A stretch of 64,000 bases of DNA from Sphingomonas sp. Y57. Its GTDB lineage: Bacteria > Pseudomonadota > Alphaproteobacteria > Sphingomonadales > Sphingomonadaceae. The translations under genes were made by a program, and so were the position numbers. Shown here one piece after another: positions 34,856-44,068 of the stretch. The number at the start of each line of letters is the position of its first letter. Within the stretch, counting starts at the first letter, position 1. The stretch covers positions 49,881 through 113,880 of the forward strand of contig NZ_LDES01000016.1 in NCBI RefSeq assembly GCF_001015195.1, given 5' to 3'. Below the pieces are notes generated by a model. The model searched no databases. It saw nothing but the letters and a program-made list of their open reading frames with translations, and had not been told where the DNA came from.

Positions 34856-35953
34856 TTACCCGTGGAAGGGCAGGTTCAGGGCATCGGCGACGGCCTGGTG
34901 CCGGATATGCCCGCCGGAAACGTTCAGCCCCGCGGCCAGGTGCGGGTCGGCCGCCATCGCGGCCTCGGCGCCCAGCTCCGCCAGCTTCTGGACGAACGGC
35001 AGCGTGGCGTTGTTAAGGGCGAAGGCCGAGGTGCGGGCGACCGCGCCGGGCATGTTCGCAACGCAATAATGGATCACGCCGTCGACCTCGAACACCGGAT
35101 CGTCATGGGTGGTCGGATGGCTTGTCTCGAAGCAGCCGCCCTGGTCGATCGCGATATCGACGAGCACCGAGCCGCGCTTCATCGTCCTGAGCATGTCGCG
35201 GGTAACCAGCTTGGGTGCGGCGGCGCCCGGCACCAGTACCGCGCCGATCACCAGATGCGCCCGCGCGACAGCGGCGGCGATGGCTGCCTTGGAGGCGTAG
35301 GCGGTCTTGATCTGGCTGCCGAAATGCATGTCGAGCTCGGCGAGGCGATCGTTGCTGATGTCGTAGATGGTGACGTCGGCGCGCTGGCCGACCGCCATCT
35401 GCGCCGCGTTGATCCCGGCGACGCCGCCGCCGAGGATCGCGACCCGCGCCGGCGCGACACCGGGCACGCCGCCCAACAGCACGCCGCGCCCGCCCTGTTC
35501 CTTCTCCAGATAATGCGCGCCAACCTGGATCGACATCCGCCCGGCCACTTCCGACATCGGCTTGAGCAGCGGCAGCGCGCCCGAGCGCGAGGTGACCGTC
35601 TCATAGGCTATGCAGGTCGCTCCCGACGCCATCAGGCCCTCGGCCTGCGGCTTGTCGGCTGCGAGGTGGAGGTAGGTGAACAGCGTATGGCGCGGTTCGA
35701 GCAGAGCGATCTCGGACGGCTGCGGCTCCTTCACCTTGACGATCAGGTCCGCGCCGGCGAACACGGCGGCCGCGTCGGCGACGATCGAAGCGCCGACGTC
35801 GCGATAGTCCTGGTCCTCGAAATCGATGCCGAGCCCCGCGCCGGTCTCGACGATCACCGCATGGCCGGCGGCGACCAGGTCCGCCGCCGATGCCGGGGTC
35901 AGCCCGACGCGATATTCGTGATTCTTGATTTCCCTTGGAACGCCGATCCGCAT
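34856..35953 (-). CDS. ald: Alanine dehydrogenase
   Basis: 365 residues, against the usual 370. Markers are MRIGVPREIKNHEYRVGLTP, VKVKEPQPSEIALL with the substrate lysine, FTYLHLAADK with the catalytic His, the NAD motif VAILGGGVAGINAAQMAVG, and the active-site region SVLVDIAIDQGG, PTTHDDPVF. It catalyses reversible oxidative deamination of L-alanine to pyruvate and ammonia. It is divergent from an Lrp/AsnC regulator gene, the standard arrangement for alanine-induced ald. Confidence 0.95.
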   Translation of the reverse strand: MRIGVPREIKNHEYRVGLTPASAADLVAAGHAVIVETGAGLGIDFEDQDYRDVGASIVADAAAVFAGADLIVKVKEPQPSEIALLEPRHTLFTYLHLAADKPQAEGLMASGATCIAYETVTSRSGALPLLKPMSEVAGRMSIQVGAHYLEKEQGGRGVLLGGVPGVAPARVAILGGGVAGINAAQMAVGQRADVTIYDISNDRLAELDMHFGSQIKTAYASKAAIAAAVARAHLVIGAVLVPGAAAPKLVTRDMLRTMKRGSVLVDIAIDQGGCFETSHPTTHDDPVFEVDGVIHYCVANMPGAVARTSAFALNNATLPFVQKLAELGAEAAMAADPHLAAGLNVSGGHIRHQAVADALNLPFHG

Positions 35954-36009
35954 GGCCCATCGCCCTCCATCGCTTCACCGCGATCATAACGCCCCGACGA
36001 TGGGAAAAG

Positions 36010-36030
36010 GTTGCGAATTGATGGCGTAAC
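36010..36030. promoter_or_regulatory. Candidate Lrp/AsnC operator between ald and its regulator
   Basis: Imperfect inverted half-sites GTTGCG (36010-36015) and CGTAAC (36025-36030) are separated by 9 bases in the 135-base gap between the divergent genes. The half-sites match at five of six positions. Position and symmetry suit an Lrp-family dimer; this is not otherwise tested. Confidence 0.35.
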
Positions 36031-36088
36031 GACGCGAATCGGAAGAGTGAATTGCGCGCGAGCCGCCAGTCGTGCGAGAATCTCCCGC

Positions 36089-36529
36089 ATGGACCGCATT
36101 GACAGCAAAATCCTCGTCGAGCTCGCCCGCGACGCGAGCCTTACCAGCGAGCAGCTCGGCACGCGCGTCGGGCTGTCTCCGTCGGCGGCGCACCGGCGGG
36201 TTCGGGCGCTCGAGCAGGTCGGAATGATCCTCGGCTATGGCGCCCGGCTGTCGCGCCAGGCGCGCGGCAACCCGTCGACCATCTACGTCCAGGTGACGCT
36301 CGCCGACCAGCGGCAGGCGACGATGATGGCGTTCGAGCAGGCGCTGGAGCGCACCCCGCAGGTCAGCGAGGCCTATCTCCTCAGCGGCGAATCGGACTAT
36401 CTGATCAAGGTCGAGATTCCCGACGACGACAGCTATGAACGGGTGCACCGCGACATATTGTCGGCGCTGCCGGGGGTGCAGCGGCTGGTGACGCAGGTGA
36501 CCCTGCGTACCGTCATCGCCAAGGAATAG
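36089..36529 (+). CDS. Lrp/AsnC-family transcriptional regulator
   Basis: 146 residues from the ATG at 36089. The N-terminal HTH is MDRIDSKILVELARDASLTS, EQLGTRVGLSPSAAHRRVRAL, and the C-terminal RAM (ligand) domain follows, with VQVTLADQRQATMMAFEQAL, AYLLSGESDYLIKVEIPD. Lrp-family proteins divergent from ald activate it in the presence of alanine, and that is the likely role here. An in-frame extension to 36011 would overlap the intergenic operator and has no clear ribosome binding site. Confidence 0.88.
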   Translation: MDRIDSKILVELARDASLTSEQLGTRVGLSPSAAHRRVRALEQVGMILGYGARLSRQARGNPSTIYVQVTLADQRQATMMAFEQALERTPQVSEAYLLSGESDYLIKVEIPDDDSYERVHRDILSALPGVQRLVTQVTLRTVIAKE

Positions 36530-36673
36530 GGCATATGTGCGCAACCGGGCACGCCCTGCCCCGCGCGATGTTGCGGGTGCATGGAACAAATGCTAGGTGC
36601 CCGCCGCTAAGCGCCTGACGGGGGAAAGAGGCGCGGGAAATGGGCGTGTTCCAGGCATGAAGTCCATCCTCGC

Positions 36674-38608
36674 ATGAGCAGTGACGCCGCACCGGGCGGT
36701 GGCGCGGCCGGATCGCCCCCGGCCCAGGCGGGCCATGCCCATGGCAGCCTGGGCGCCATGGTGCTCGGCGCGGTCGGGGTCGTCTTCGGCGACATCGGTA
36801 CGAGCCCGCTCTATGCCTTCCGCGAGACCTTCGCCGGCCATCATCCGCTGCCACCGGACGAACTGCATATCCTCGGCGTCCTCAGCCTGATCTTCTGGTC
36901 GATGATGCTGGTCGTGACGTTCAAATATGTCGCGATCATCATGCGCGCCGACAACAAGGGCGAAGGCGGCAGCCTTGCGCTGCTGGCGCTGATCAACCGC
37001 AAGTCGGAAGGCAAGCGCTGGAGCAAGGGGATCATCCTGCTCGGCGTCTTCGCCACCGCGCTGTTCTACGGCGACAGCATGATCACCCCGGCGATCTCGG
37101 TGTTGTCCGCGGTCGAGGGCCTGACCACGGTGGAGGCAGGCTTCGCCCCGATGGTGCTCCCGATCGCGGTCGGCATCCTGATCGGGCTGTTCATGATCCA
37201 GTCCCGCGGCACCGCCAAGGTCGGCATGCTGTTCGGGCCGATCATGATGATCTACTTCACCGTGCTCGGCGTGCTCGGCACCTGGCACATCCTCGGCAAC
37301 CCGCACGTCCTGATCGCCCTCAATCCCTGGTATGCCGTCCGCTTCTTCATGGAGGAGGGCACGCTCGCCTTCCTCGCCATGGGATCCGTCGTGCTCGCGG
37401 TGACGGGGGCCGAGGCGCTCTATGCCGACATGGGGCATTTCGGCCGCCGCCCGATCGGCCTGAGCTGGCTGGCCTTCGTGCTGCCGGCGCTGATGCTCAA
37501 CTACCTGGGGCAGGGGGCGATGATCCTGTCGCAGGACATGGCGACCGCGCTCAAGACGATCCACAACCCCTTCTTCCTCCTGGCGCCGGAGATGCTGCGC
37601 CTGCCGCTGGTCATCCTCGCGACGATGGCGACGGTGATCGCCAGCCAGGCGGTGATCACCGGGGCCTTCTCGGTCACCCAGCAGGCGATCCAACTCGGCT
37701 TCATCCCGCGTCTGCGCATCACCCACACCAGCGCGGGTTCGATCGGCCAGATCTACATCCCGGCGATCAACTGGGGCCTGATGGTGATGGTGATCCTGCT
37801 GGTGATGTCGTTCCGGACATCGTCGAACCTCGCGGCGGCCTACGGCATCGCGGTGACCGGCGCGATGGCGATCGACACCTGCCTGATCGCGGTGGTGCTG
37901 ATCCACCTGTGGGGCTGGAACAAGGCGCTCGCCGCGCCGCTGATCGCGGTGTTCGCGGCGGTCGACCTCGCCTATTTCGGCGCCAACCTCACCAAGGTGC
38001 CCGATGGAGGCTGGTTCCCGCTGCTGATCGGCTTCATCGCCTTCACCCTGCTTACCACCTGGGGGCGCGGCCGGATGCTGATGATCAACCGGCTGCGCGA
38101 GGCGGCAATGCCGGTCAAGGTGTTCGTCCAGTCGGCCGTGAACTCGGCGGTACGGGTGCCCGGCACGGCGGTGTTCATGACTTCGCAGGCCCAGGGCGTG
38201 CCCCACGCGCTGCTCCACAACCTCAAGCACAACAAGGTGCTGCACGAGCGGGTGATCCTGCTGACGGTGAAGATCGCCGACGCGCCCTATGTGCCCGAAA
38301 GCCACCGGGTCGACTTCGCCGACCTCGGCCAGGGTTTCTATCGCATCGTCATCAACTACGGTTTCATGGAGGATCCGGACGTGCCGGCGGTGCTGTCGCG
38401 GACGCGGACCTGCGGGCCGGAATTCAAGATGATGGACACCAGCTTCTTCCTTGCCCGGCAGACGCTGCTGCCGTCCGAACGACCGGCGATGGCGATCTGG
38501 CGCGAGAAGCTGTTCGCCTGGATGCTGCGCAACGCCGAGAGTGCGATGGAGTTCTTCAAGCTGCCGACCAACCGCGTCGTCGAGCTGGGCAGCCAGGTCG
38601 AAATATAA
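36674..38608 (+). CDS. kup: KUP-family potassium uptake protein
   Basis: 644 residues, typical of the family. After a short hydrophilic head, the first membrane helix carries [18 protein letters not shown], followed by [18 protein letters not shown] and about twelve membrane segments, then a hydrophilic cytoplasmic tail from about residue 490 ([26 protein letters not shown]). It imports K+ with protons across the inner membrane. It is a single-gene unit and a housekeeping gene, suggesting that this stretch is core chromosome. Confidence 0.95.
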   Translation: MSSDAAPGGGAAGSPPAQAGHAHGSLGAMVLGAVGVVFGDIGTSPLYAFRETFAGHHPLPPDELHILGVLSLIFWSMMLVVTFKYVAIIMRADNKGEGGSLALLALINRKSEGKRWSKGIILLGVFATALFYGDSMITPAISVLSAVEGLTTVEAGFAPMVLPIAVGILIGLFMIQSRGTAKVGMLFGPIMMIYFTVLGVLGTWHILGNPHVLIALNPWYAVRFFMEEGTLAFLAMGSVVLAVTGAEALYADMGHFGRRPIGLSWLAFVLPALMLNYLGQGAMILSQDMATALKTIHNPFFLLAPEMLRLPLVILATMATVIASQAVITGAFSVTQQAIQLGFIPRLRITHTSAGSIGQIYIPAINWGLMVMVILLVMSFRTSSNLAAAYGIAVTGAMAIDTCLIAVVLIHLWGWNKALAAPLIAVFAAVDLAYFGANLTKVPDGGWFPLLIGFIAFTLLTTWGRGRMLMINRLREAAMPVKVFVQSAVNSAVRVPGTAVFMTSQAQGVPHALLHNLKHNKVLHERVILLTVKIADAPYVPESHRVDFADLGQGFYRIVINYGFMEDPDVPAVLSRTRTCGPEFKMMDTSFFLARQTLLPSERPAMAIWREKLFAWMLRNAESAMEFFKLPTNRVVELGSQVEI

Positions 38609-38624
38609 GCGAAGGCCGCGGCGG

Positions 38625-38648
38625 CCCGGCCGATCGCAGTCGGCCGGG
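38625..38648. terminator. Hairpin between convergent kup and amidohydrolase genes
   Basis: A perfect 9-bp stem CCCGGCCGA/TCGGCCGGG encloses a 6-base loop in the 51-base gap between the two stop codons. There is no T-run. Confidence 0.5.
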
Positions 38649-38659
38649 GTGATGTCGGC

Positions 38660-40369
38660 CTATTGGCGCGTGTAGCGCTCCTTCCCCGAGACGATGGTGC
38701 GCAGCACCCTGGTGTTGTGGATGTCCGTCGCCGGGATCGCGAAGATGTCGCGATCGATGACGATCAGGTCGGCTCGCTTGCCGCGCTCGATGCTGCCCGC
38801 CCGGTCTCCGATGCCGAGTTGGCGGGCGGCGGCGCGGGTGAACAGGTCGACCGCCTGCGCGACGCTGATCCGCTCCTGCGGCGAGATCGGATCGCCGACG
38901 CCGCCCGGCGCCTGGCGGGTTACCAGCGTCTCCATGGCGAGCCACGGATCGGCCGCCGGCACCACCGGCCAGTCGGAACCCACCGTCACCGGCAGAGCGG
39001 CGTCGAGCGCGCTCTTCACCGGGCTGAAATGCGCCATCCGGGTGGGGCCGACCGCCTTGACGACGTCCTTGATCACCGAATTGGGGAACCAGACATAGGG
39101 CGAGAATTCGAAGGTAGCGCCGATCGCCCCGGCCCGGGCGAAATCCGCCGGCAGGACGAAGTTGGCATGGGCGATCTCGTGCCGCATGCCGGCGATGCCA
39201 TTGGCCTTGCGCGCCGCCTCGATCCCGTCGAGCGCGGCGTGGACGGCGGCGTCGCCGGTCGCGTGGAGCTTCACGGTCAGCCCGGCGGCGTCGTAGCGGG
39301 TGATCTTGGCCGAGATCTGGTCAGGCGCGACCAGCAGCAGACCCTTGCGCCGTGCGGGATCGGACACGCCGCCGGTATCGGCATAATCGTCGTGCATCGC
39401 CGCGGTGTGCGCATCGGTGGGCACGCCGTCGAGCATCATCTTGACGCAGGCCATCTCGAGTCCCGGCCGAGCATAGAGGTTGCGCGACGCGATCAGCGCC
39501 TGGTCGGGCTCCCACATGCAGGTGCGGACATGCTGGTAGAGCTCGCCCGCATCGGAAAGCGCGGCATAGGCCTTGGCGGAAGGCGTTGTGAGCAGCGCGT
39601 CCTCATAGCTGGTGATGCCGAGCGACAGCATCGTCCGGGTCGCCGAGCGGAGCGCATCGACCATTGCGGGCGTATCGGGTTGCGGCACCTTTTCGAGCAG
39701 CTTCATCGCGGCGTGCTCGCGCAGGATGCCGGTCGGGTTGCCGGCCTTGTCCTTCTCGATGATACCGCCCTCCGGATTGGGCGTGTCGCGCGCGATCCCG
39801 CCGGCTGCGAGCGCGGCGCCGTTGACCCAGGCGCTGTGCAGGCTGACGTCGCGGAGCACGACCGGGTTGTTGGGCGCGATCCGGTCGAGCAGCGCGCGGT
39901 GGGGGGCGGATGTACCGAAGGATGCGCCGTCCCATTGTCCGCCGACAATCCAGCTTCCCGGCTTGGCGCGGGCGACGCAGGCCTTGACCGTCTCGACGAT
40001 CTCGGCGGGCCCGGATCCCTGCCTGAAGCGGCAATTGGCGGCGTCGAGGCCCGCGCTCACCGCATGGACATGCATGTCGACGAGGCCGGGCAGCACGGTG
40101 GCGCCGCCGAGGTCGACGATCTGGGTTTTCGGCGTCCGATAGGCGGCGAGTTCCTGGTCGGAGCCGACCGCGACGATCGTCTCTCCCGCGATGGCGAGTC
40201 CGGTCTTCCAGCCGTCCGGCGTATGGACCCTCGCGTTGATGTACATCGTGTCGGCCGCGACCGGTGCGGGCTCGACGGCGGCGCCTTCGAGCTGGGCCTG
40301 GGCGGGCGAGAACAGGGAGGTTCCGGCCAGCAGAGCCAGTATCGTCATGGTCCGCGTCGTCTTGTGCAT
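38660..40369 (-). CDS. Exported amidohydrolase family 3 (YtcJ-like) protein
   Basis: 569 residues. A signal peptide (MTILALLAGTSLFSPAQAQ) precedes the composite domain of amidohydrolase-3 enzymes: INARVHTPDGWKTGLAIAGE, VLPGLVDMHVHAVSAGLD with the HxH metal pair, KLHATGDAAVHAALDGIEAA, MRHEIAHANFV, and ALPVTVGSDWPVVPA. Relatives hydrolyse N-acyl or amide substrates, but most are uncharacterised. It is likely periplasmic or lipid-associated. It is transcribed alone and is divergent from the LuxR-type gene. Confidence 0.85.
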   Translation of the reverse strand: MHKTTRTMTILALLAGTSLFSPAQAQLEGAAVEPAPVAADTMYINARVHTPDGWKTGLAIAGETIVAVGSDQELAAYRTPKTQIVDLGGATVLPGLVDMHVHAVSAGLDAANCRFRQGSGPAEIVETVKACVARAKPGSWIVGGQWDGASFGTSAPHRALLDRIAPNNPVVLRDVSLHSAWVNGAALAAGGIARDTPNPEGGIIEKDKAGNPTGILREHAAMKLLEKVPQPDTPAMVDALRSATRTMLSLGITSYEDALLTTPSAKAYAALSDAGELYQHVRTCMWEPDQALIASRNLYARPGLEMACVKMMLDGVPTDAHTAAMHDDYADTGGVSDPARRKGLLLVAPDQISAKITRYDAAGLTVKLHATGDAAVHAALDGIEAARKANGIAGMRHEIAHANFVLPADFARAGAIGATFEFSPYVWFPNSVIKDVVKAVGPTRMAHFSPVKSALDAALPVTVGSDWPVVPAADPWLAMETLVTRQAPGGVGDPISPQERISVAQAVDLFTRAAARQLGIGDRAGSIERGKRADLIVIDRDIFAIPATDIHNTRVLRTIVSGKERYTRQ

Positions 40370-40612
40370 CGTCGGGCGCCTCTTTCGGTTCGGGTGGCTG
40401 GCGCAGCGCCCGCGCGACGCGCTCCGTCAAGCGCGCCGAGCCTGCGATCATCGCCTTCCTTGGTCTCCCGCGGCATTCATACGCCGCGGCGGGCGGCACG
40501 GCATCGCCCAAACATGGTATGCCGATGCCCGTTGAAAAAAAATTGAATTTTCACTTATTTTCGCTTCTCGAAAGACGAGGGACGGACGACATATATCGGG
40601 GGCAGCGCTGCG
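40370..40612. promoter_or_regulatory. Divergent promoter region, YtcJ-like and LuxR-type genes
   Basis: 243 bases without a gene. It contains a perfect 7-bp hairpin CCGCGGC/GCCGCGG (40468-40474 with 40483-40489) and an AT-rich block with an A8 run (40536-40545) that continues to about 40570, probably part of the LuxR-type gene's promoter. Confidence 0.4.
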
Positions 40613-41716
40613 ATGGACTATCACGGCATATTGCCGGACCTGTACGGGGCGAGCCAGGATCGTGGCCGGCTGGCGAAGGCGCTGAGCGCGATCCGGGACA
40701 TCACCCAGGCACGGGCGGTGACCCTGCAATGCTTCCGCCGCACCGATGAACGGCTGCGCACGACCAGCTTCGCGACGTGCCTTCCCGTGCCGTTCGTGAC
40801 GCCGGGGAGCGCCTGGGCCGACATGGAGAATCCCCGCATGCTCACGCTCGTCAATCCGCCGAGCGACGGCATCAGCTTCTTCGAGGATGCGGCCTGTCCC
40901 GATTTCCTCCAGCCCGACTTGCGGCGTTGGCAGGCACGCCTCATTCCGCTCGGGATCGGCCGCTTCCTGGGCGCGCGGGTCAATCTGGGTTCCGGTCGCG
41001 AGGTGGGGCTGGGGCTCCACGCGCAGCATGGCGGGCCCGACCTGTCACCCGATTCCCGTGAGATATTGGCGGTGCTCATCCCCCATGTGCGCGAGGCGCT
41101 GCGGCTGATCGAGCAGGCCGAGGAGAAGGCATCGGGCGCGCGGGTGATGGCGAACACCCTCGCGCTGCTCGATCAGCCGGTGGCCGTGGTGCGGATCCAC
41201 GGCGAGGTCGTCTATGCCAACGAAGCGGCCCGACGGTTGCTGACCGAGGTGGGGCTGCTGTCCGGACGCGCCGCCGCCGAAGGCGAACGGAAAATCGCGG
41301 CGCTGGTCGGCGATTTGCTCGATCCGAAGGCGCCGTCGCAGGGATGCCGCTTCACCGCGGGCGGCCGCACATTGTTCGTCCAGCGGGCCTGGCTGGAGGG
41401 GGCCATGGAGGACGGCGCCGAGGACAGCGGGGACCGGCTGATGATGCTGGCCTTCAACGACCAGGGGAAAGCGGTGGACATCTGCCCCGATCGCCTGCGA
41501 ACCTGCTTCGACATCACCCGTTCGGAGGCCGAGCTGCTCGCGGCGCTCTGTTCGGGCAGCGACATCGCCGCTTTCGCCGCGCGGCGTCGCGTGTCGATCC
41601 ATACTGCGCGCACCCAACTCAAGCAGCTGATGGCCAAGACCGACGTACGCCGTCAGGCGGACCTAGTGCGAATGGCGCTGGCGGTGCCGGTGGCCTCGCT
41701 CCGCCGGACCCATTGA
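40613..41716 (+). CDS. LuxR-type helix-turn-helix regulator
   Basis: 367 residues. The C-terminus has a LuxR-like HTH: FDITRSEAELLAALCSGSDI, AAFAARRRVSIHTARTQLKQ, LMAKTDVRRQADLVRMAL (about 300-355). The N-terminal 150 residues resemble a GAF/PAS-type sensing region, and ALLDQPVAVVRIHGEVVYAN around 185-205 is PAS-like. This architecture is common in alphaproteobacterial single-protein regulators. The inducer and targets are unknown; the divergent secreted amidohydrolase gene is the nearest possible target. Confidence 0.75.
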   Translation: MDYHGILPDLYGASQDRGRLAKALSAIRDITQARAVTLQCFRRTDERLRTTSFATCLPVPFVTPGSAWADMENPRMLTLVNPPSDGISFFEDAACPDFLQPDLRRWQARLIPLGIGRFLGARVNLGSGREVGLGLHAQHGGPDLSPDSREILAVLIPHVREALRLIEQAEEKASGARVMANTLALLDQPVAVVRIHGEVVYANEAARRLLTEVGLLSGRAAAEGERKIAALVGDLLDPKAPSQGCRFTAGGRTLFVQRAWLEGAMEDGAEDSGDRLMMLAFNDQGKAVDICPDRLRTCFDITRSEAELLAALCSGSDIAAFAARRRVSIHTARTQLKQLMAKTDVRRQADLVRMALAVPVASLRRTH

Positions 41717-41966
41717 GGATGCGCCACGCCGCCGGTCGCCCCCGGCAGCGGTTCGTCGGCAGCCATGCGATGGGTGGCCGCGCGTCGCCGGCCGGTCGAA
41801 CGCTGCGCGCCATCGGGCGGCGGCGCGGCTCGAACTGCTCAAGGCGATGCCCGGTGCGGTGGTCGAGCTGCTGCCGACGCCGTGGAACGGCCGCGACGCG
41901 GGCTATGTCGCGCGGGTGCCGGCCGCAGGGAAGGGGGAGCGGACCGATCGCCGCGACCGCTCCGCC

Positions 41967-42374
41967 TTAGTCGATCTGCCCGATCCCGTCGCAGCTCAGG
42001 TCGAAGGCCGTCAGCCCCGCCTCGAGATAGCCGGCCAGCATCGGCATATCGAGGAGCTGCTCGACCATCGTCTCGGCATCGTCCTCGTTGGCCGCTTCGA
42101 GGGCCTCGTCCCATTCCGTGGCGTCATAGGTGCCGCGTCCGACCAGGGCGAGGGCCAGCACGTCGGCGACCTCGTCGTCGGCGAGGTCCTCCAGCAGGGT
42201 GCGAACCTCGTCCTCGATCGCCTCGTTGGCCTCGTCCTCCAGCACCGCCAGCGGATCGTCGCTGTCGGTCGGATCCTCCTCGTCGTCATTCTCGATCGCG
42301 GGGACCTGCGCCTCCAGCTCGCGCGCCCGCACGATCAGACGACACACGATATCGAGCGAAACCGTCAGTTCCAT
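41967..42374 (-). CDS. DUF3775 family acidic protein
   Basis: 135 residues from the ATG at 42374; a TTG at 42416 would add 14. It begins MELTVSLDIVCRLIVRAREL and is very acidic in the middle (ENDDEEDPTDSDDP), with TYDATEWDEALEAANED further on. This matches the uncharacterised DUF3775 family found in Alphaproteobacteria. No function is known to me. It stands alone between the regulator region and the flavoprotein gene. Confidence 0.7.
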   Translation of the reverse strand: MELTVSLDIVCRLIVRARELEAQVPAIENDDEEDPTDSDDPLAVLEDEANEAIEDEVRTLLEDLADDEVADVLALALVGRGTYDATEWDEALEAANEDDAETMVEQLLDMPMLAGYLEAGLTAFDLSCDGIGQID

Positions 42375-42455
42375 CGTTCCATCCTCGTCCCCAGCCGGCA
42401 TGGCAGGTTTTTCCAACGTGGACGCGATGCTACGGTTCCCCGCCCCGGCCGGCTT

Positions 42456-43688
42456 TCAGGCGGGGAGGAGGGACTTCAACGGAATCTCGGGATCGGCGAG
42501 GCTGGCCTTGTCGGGGGAAACCCCGCCGGTGACCAGCGCCTTGCCCTGGACATAATCCTTCACCGCGTTGACACAGTCGAGCGCCAGCACCCGGCCGTTC
42601 TTCAGATAGACGACCGAGAAGCTGCGATTCGCAGGATCGCCGCGCACGATCGTCTCATCATAGCCCATCGACAGGCCCATCGTCTGGAGCCGCAGGTCGT
42701 ACTGGTTCGACCAGAACCAGGGCACCGCATGATAGGCGTCGGTGCCGCCCAGGATGTGCTTGGCGGCGGTGGTCGCCTGGTCGTTGGCGTTCTGGACCGA
42801 CTCGAGGCGGATGCGGGCGCCGTCGGCAAAGGGGTTGGCGTGCATCGCGCAATCGCCGATCGCGTAGATGTCCGGCAGGCTGGTGCGGCAATATTCGTCG
42901 ACGTCGACGCCATTGCCCCCGGCTGCGCCGGCCGCGATCAGCGGCTCGACGGCGGGCACGATGCCGATGCCGACGATCACCATGTCGGCGGGGATGATGG
43001 TGCCGTCATGCATCTTCACGCCGGTGACGCGATCCTGGTCGTCGCCGACGATGCAGTCGACCTTGGCGCCAAGCTGCACGTCGACGCCGTGGGCGCGGTG
43101 CTCGGCCTCGTAGAAGCGCGACAGCGCCTCGCCGGCGACGCGGGCGAGGACGCGGTCGAGCGCCTCGAGCACGGTCACCTTCTTGCCTGCCTTGGACAGG
43201 ACGGCGGCAGCCTCGAGGCCGATATAGCCACCGCCGATCACGACGACGTTGGTAGTCCGGTCCATCTCCCCCAGCATGCGGTCGGCATCGGCGCGGGTGC
43301 GGACGCCGTGGACGCCGGACAGGTGGTGGCCCGAGCAGGTCAGCCTGCGCGGCGCGCCGCCGGTCGCCCAGATGAGCTTGCCATAGCCGATGGTCGAGCC
43401 GTCGGTCAGGGTGACGTTGTGGGCTGCGGGATCGACCGACTCGACGCGCTTGCCGAGCAGCATGTCGACCTGGCGTTCGGCCCAGAAGGCGGCGGGACGG
43501 ATGAGGATACGGTCGAAGCTCTTCTCGCCCGAGAAATATTCCTTCGAGAGCGGCGGGCGTTCATAGGGCAATTCTGGTTCATCACCGACGATGGCGATCG
43601 TGCCCTCGAATTTGTTCTGGCGAAGCGCCACCGCCGCCTGTGCGCCGCCATGGCCGGCACCCACGATCAGAACGTCATACTGGGCCAA
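42456..43688 (-). CDS. FAD-dependent ferredoxin reductase-like oxidoreductase
   Basis: 410 residues from a TTG at 43688 with GGGAG upstream; no in-frame ATG is nearby. FAD motif [36 protein letters not shown], the NAD motif [17 protein letters not shown] near residue 145, and the second FAD motif [15 protein letters not shown] near 280 define the putidaredoxin/rhodocoxin-reductase family, which moves electrons from NADH to a 2Fe-2S ferredoxin serving P450s or Rieske oxygenases. No ferredoxin or oxygenase gene is nearby, so its partner is elsewhere. Confidence 0.88.
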   Translation of the reverse strand: MAQYDVLIVGAGHGGAQAAVALRQNKFEGTIAIVGDEPELPYERPPLSKEYFSGEKSFDRILIRPAAFWAERQVDMLLGKRVESVDPAAHNVTLTDGSTIGYGKLIWATGGAPRRLTCSGHHLSGVHGVRTRADADRMLGEMDRTTNVVVIGGGYIGLEAAAVLSKAGKKVTVLEALDRVLARVAGEALSRFYEAEHRAHGVDVQLGAKVDCIVGDDQDRVTGVKMHDGTIIPADMVIVGIGIVPAVEPLIAAGAAGGNGVDVDEYCRTSLPDIYAIGDCAMHANPFADGARIRLESVQNANDQATTAAKHILGGTDAYHAVPWFWSNQYDLRLQTMGLSMGYDETIVRGDPANRSFSVVYLKNGRVLALDCVNAVKDYVQGKALVTGGVSPDKASLADPEIPLKSLLPA

Positions 43689-43812
43689 TTCCGAATCTCC
43701 CGGCTTCCTCTATGCTCTGGCGCTCTACTATCGTGCGATCCGCCAATGTCCAGTTGACCGCGATCAATGCCCCGCTTATAGGCCCCCTCCACCGCATCGG
43801 CGGACGCCTTGG

Positions 43813-43889
43813 GGCGGAGTAGCTCAGCTGGTTAGAGCAGCGGAATCATAATCCGCGTGTCGGGGGTTCAAGTCCCTCCTCCGCTACCA
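43813..43889 (+). tRNA. tRNA with CAU anticodon (tRNA-Met, elongator-type)
   Basis: 77 bases including an encoded CCA. The acceptor GGCGGAG pairs with CTCCGCT, the D-arm contains AGCTCAGCTGGTTAGAGC, the anticodon stem GCGGA/TCCGC closes the loop ATCATAA, and the T-arm has GGTTCAAGTCC. CAU could also be tRNA-Ile2, where C34 is modified to lysidine; the sequence alone does not exclude it. The gene is intact, and an integrase gene starts 179 bases beyond its 3' end. Confidence 0.93.
43862..43889. other. Probable attachment site at the tRNA 3' end (left end of island)
   Basis: The T-arm and acceptor 3' part of the tRNA is the usual core for tyrosine-integrase elements. A codirectional integrase follows immediately, and gene content changes to phage-, defence- and conjugation-type beyond this point. 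No second copy of this sequence was found to the right, so the other end should lie outside the window. Confidence 0.55.
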
Positions 43890-43982
43890 TCGCAAACCTC
43901 AGCAAAAACCTCGCATTTCCGCCACTTTCGTGGCCTCTGAGACGCTGGGATTTGCTCACCTTCGACCCGTACCGGTTGGTTT

Positions 43983-44036
43983 CATTTAGGCTCATTTGGA
44001 CCCATTTGGACCCCACTTGTGAACGAGTTTGTGAAC
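43983..44036. repeat. Short tandem direct repeats upstream of the integrase gene
   Basis: Three 10-base units occur head to tail: CATTTAGGCT (43983), then CATTTGGACC twice (43993, 44003). Two copies of TTGTGAAC follow, 12 bases apart (44017, 44029). Spacing of one helical turn next to att and int suits integrase arm-type or excisionase binding sites. Confidence 0.5.
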
Positions 44037-44068
44037 TGATTTCGTCGTCTCTCAATGCCGAGATTCGC

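Noticed and set aside
41717..41966. Protein-like fragment (RLELLKAMPGAVVELLPTPWNG) after the LuxR-type gene
   Set aside because: No start, ribosome site or family was found, and it is short. It could be a gene remnant but is not supported enough to annotate.
41847..43757. A 636-codon open frame on the plus strand opposite the DUF3775 and flavoprotein genes
   Set aside because: It spans two real minus-strand genes and has no domain; it exists because third positions are G/C.
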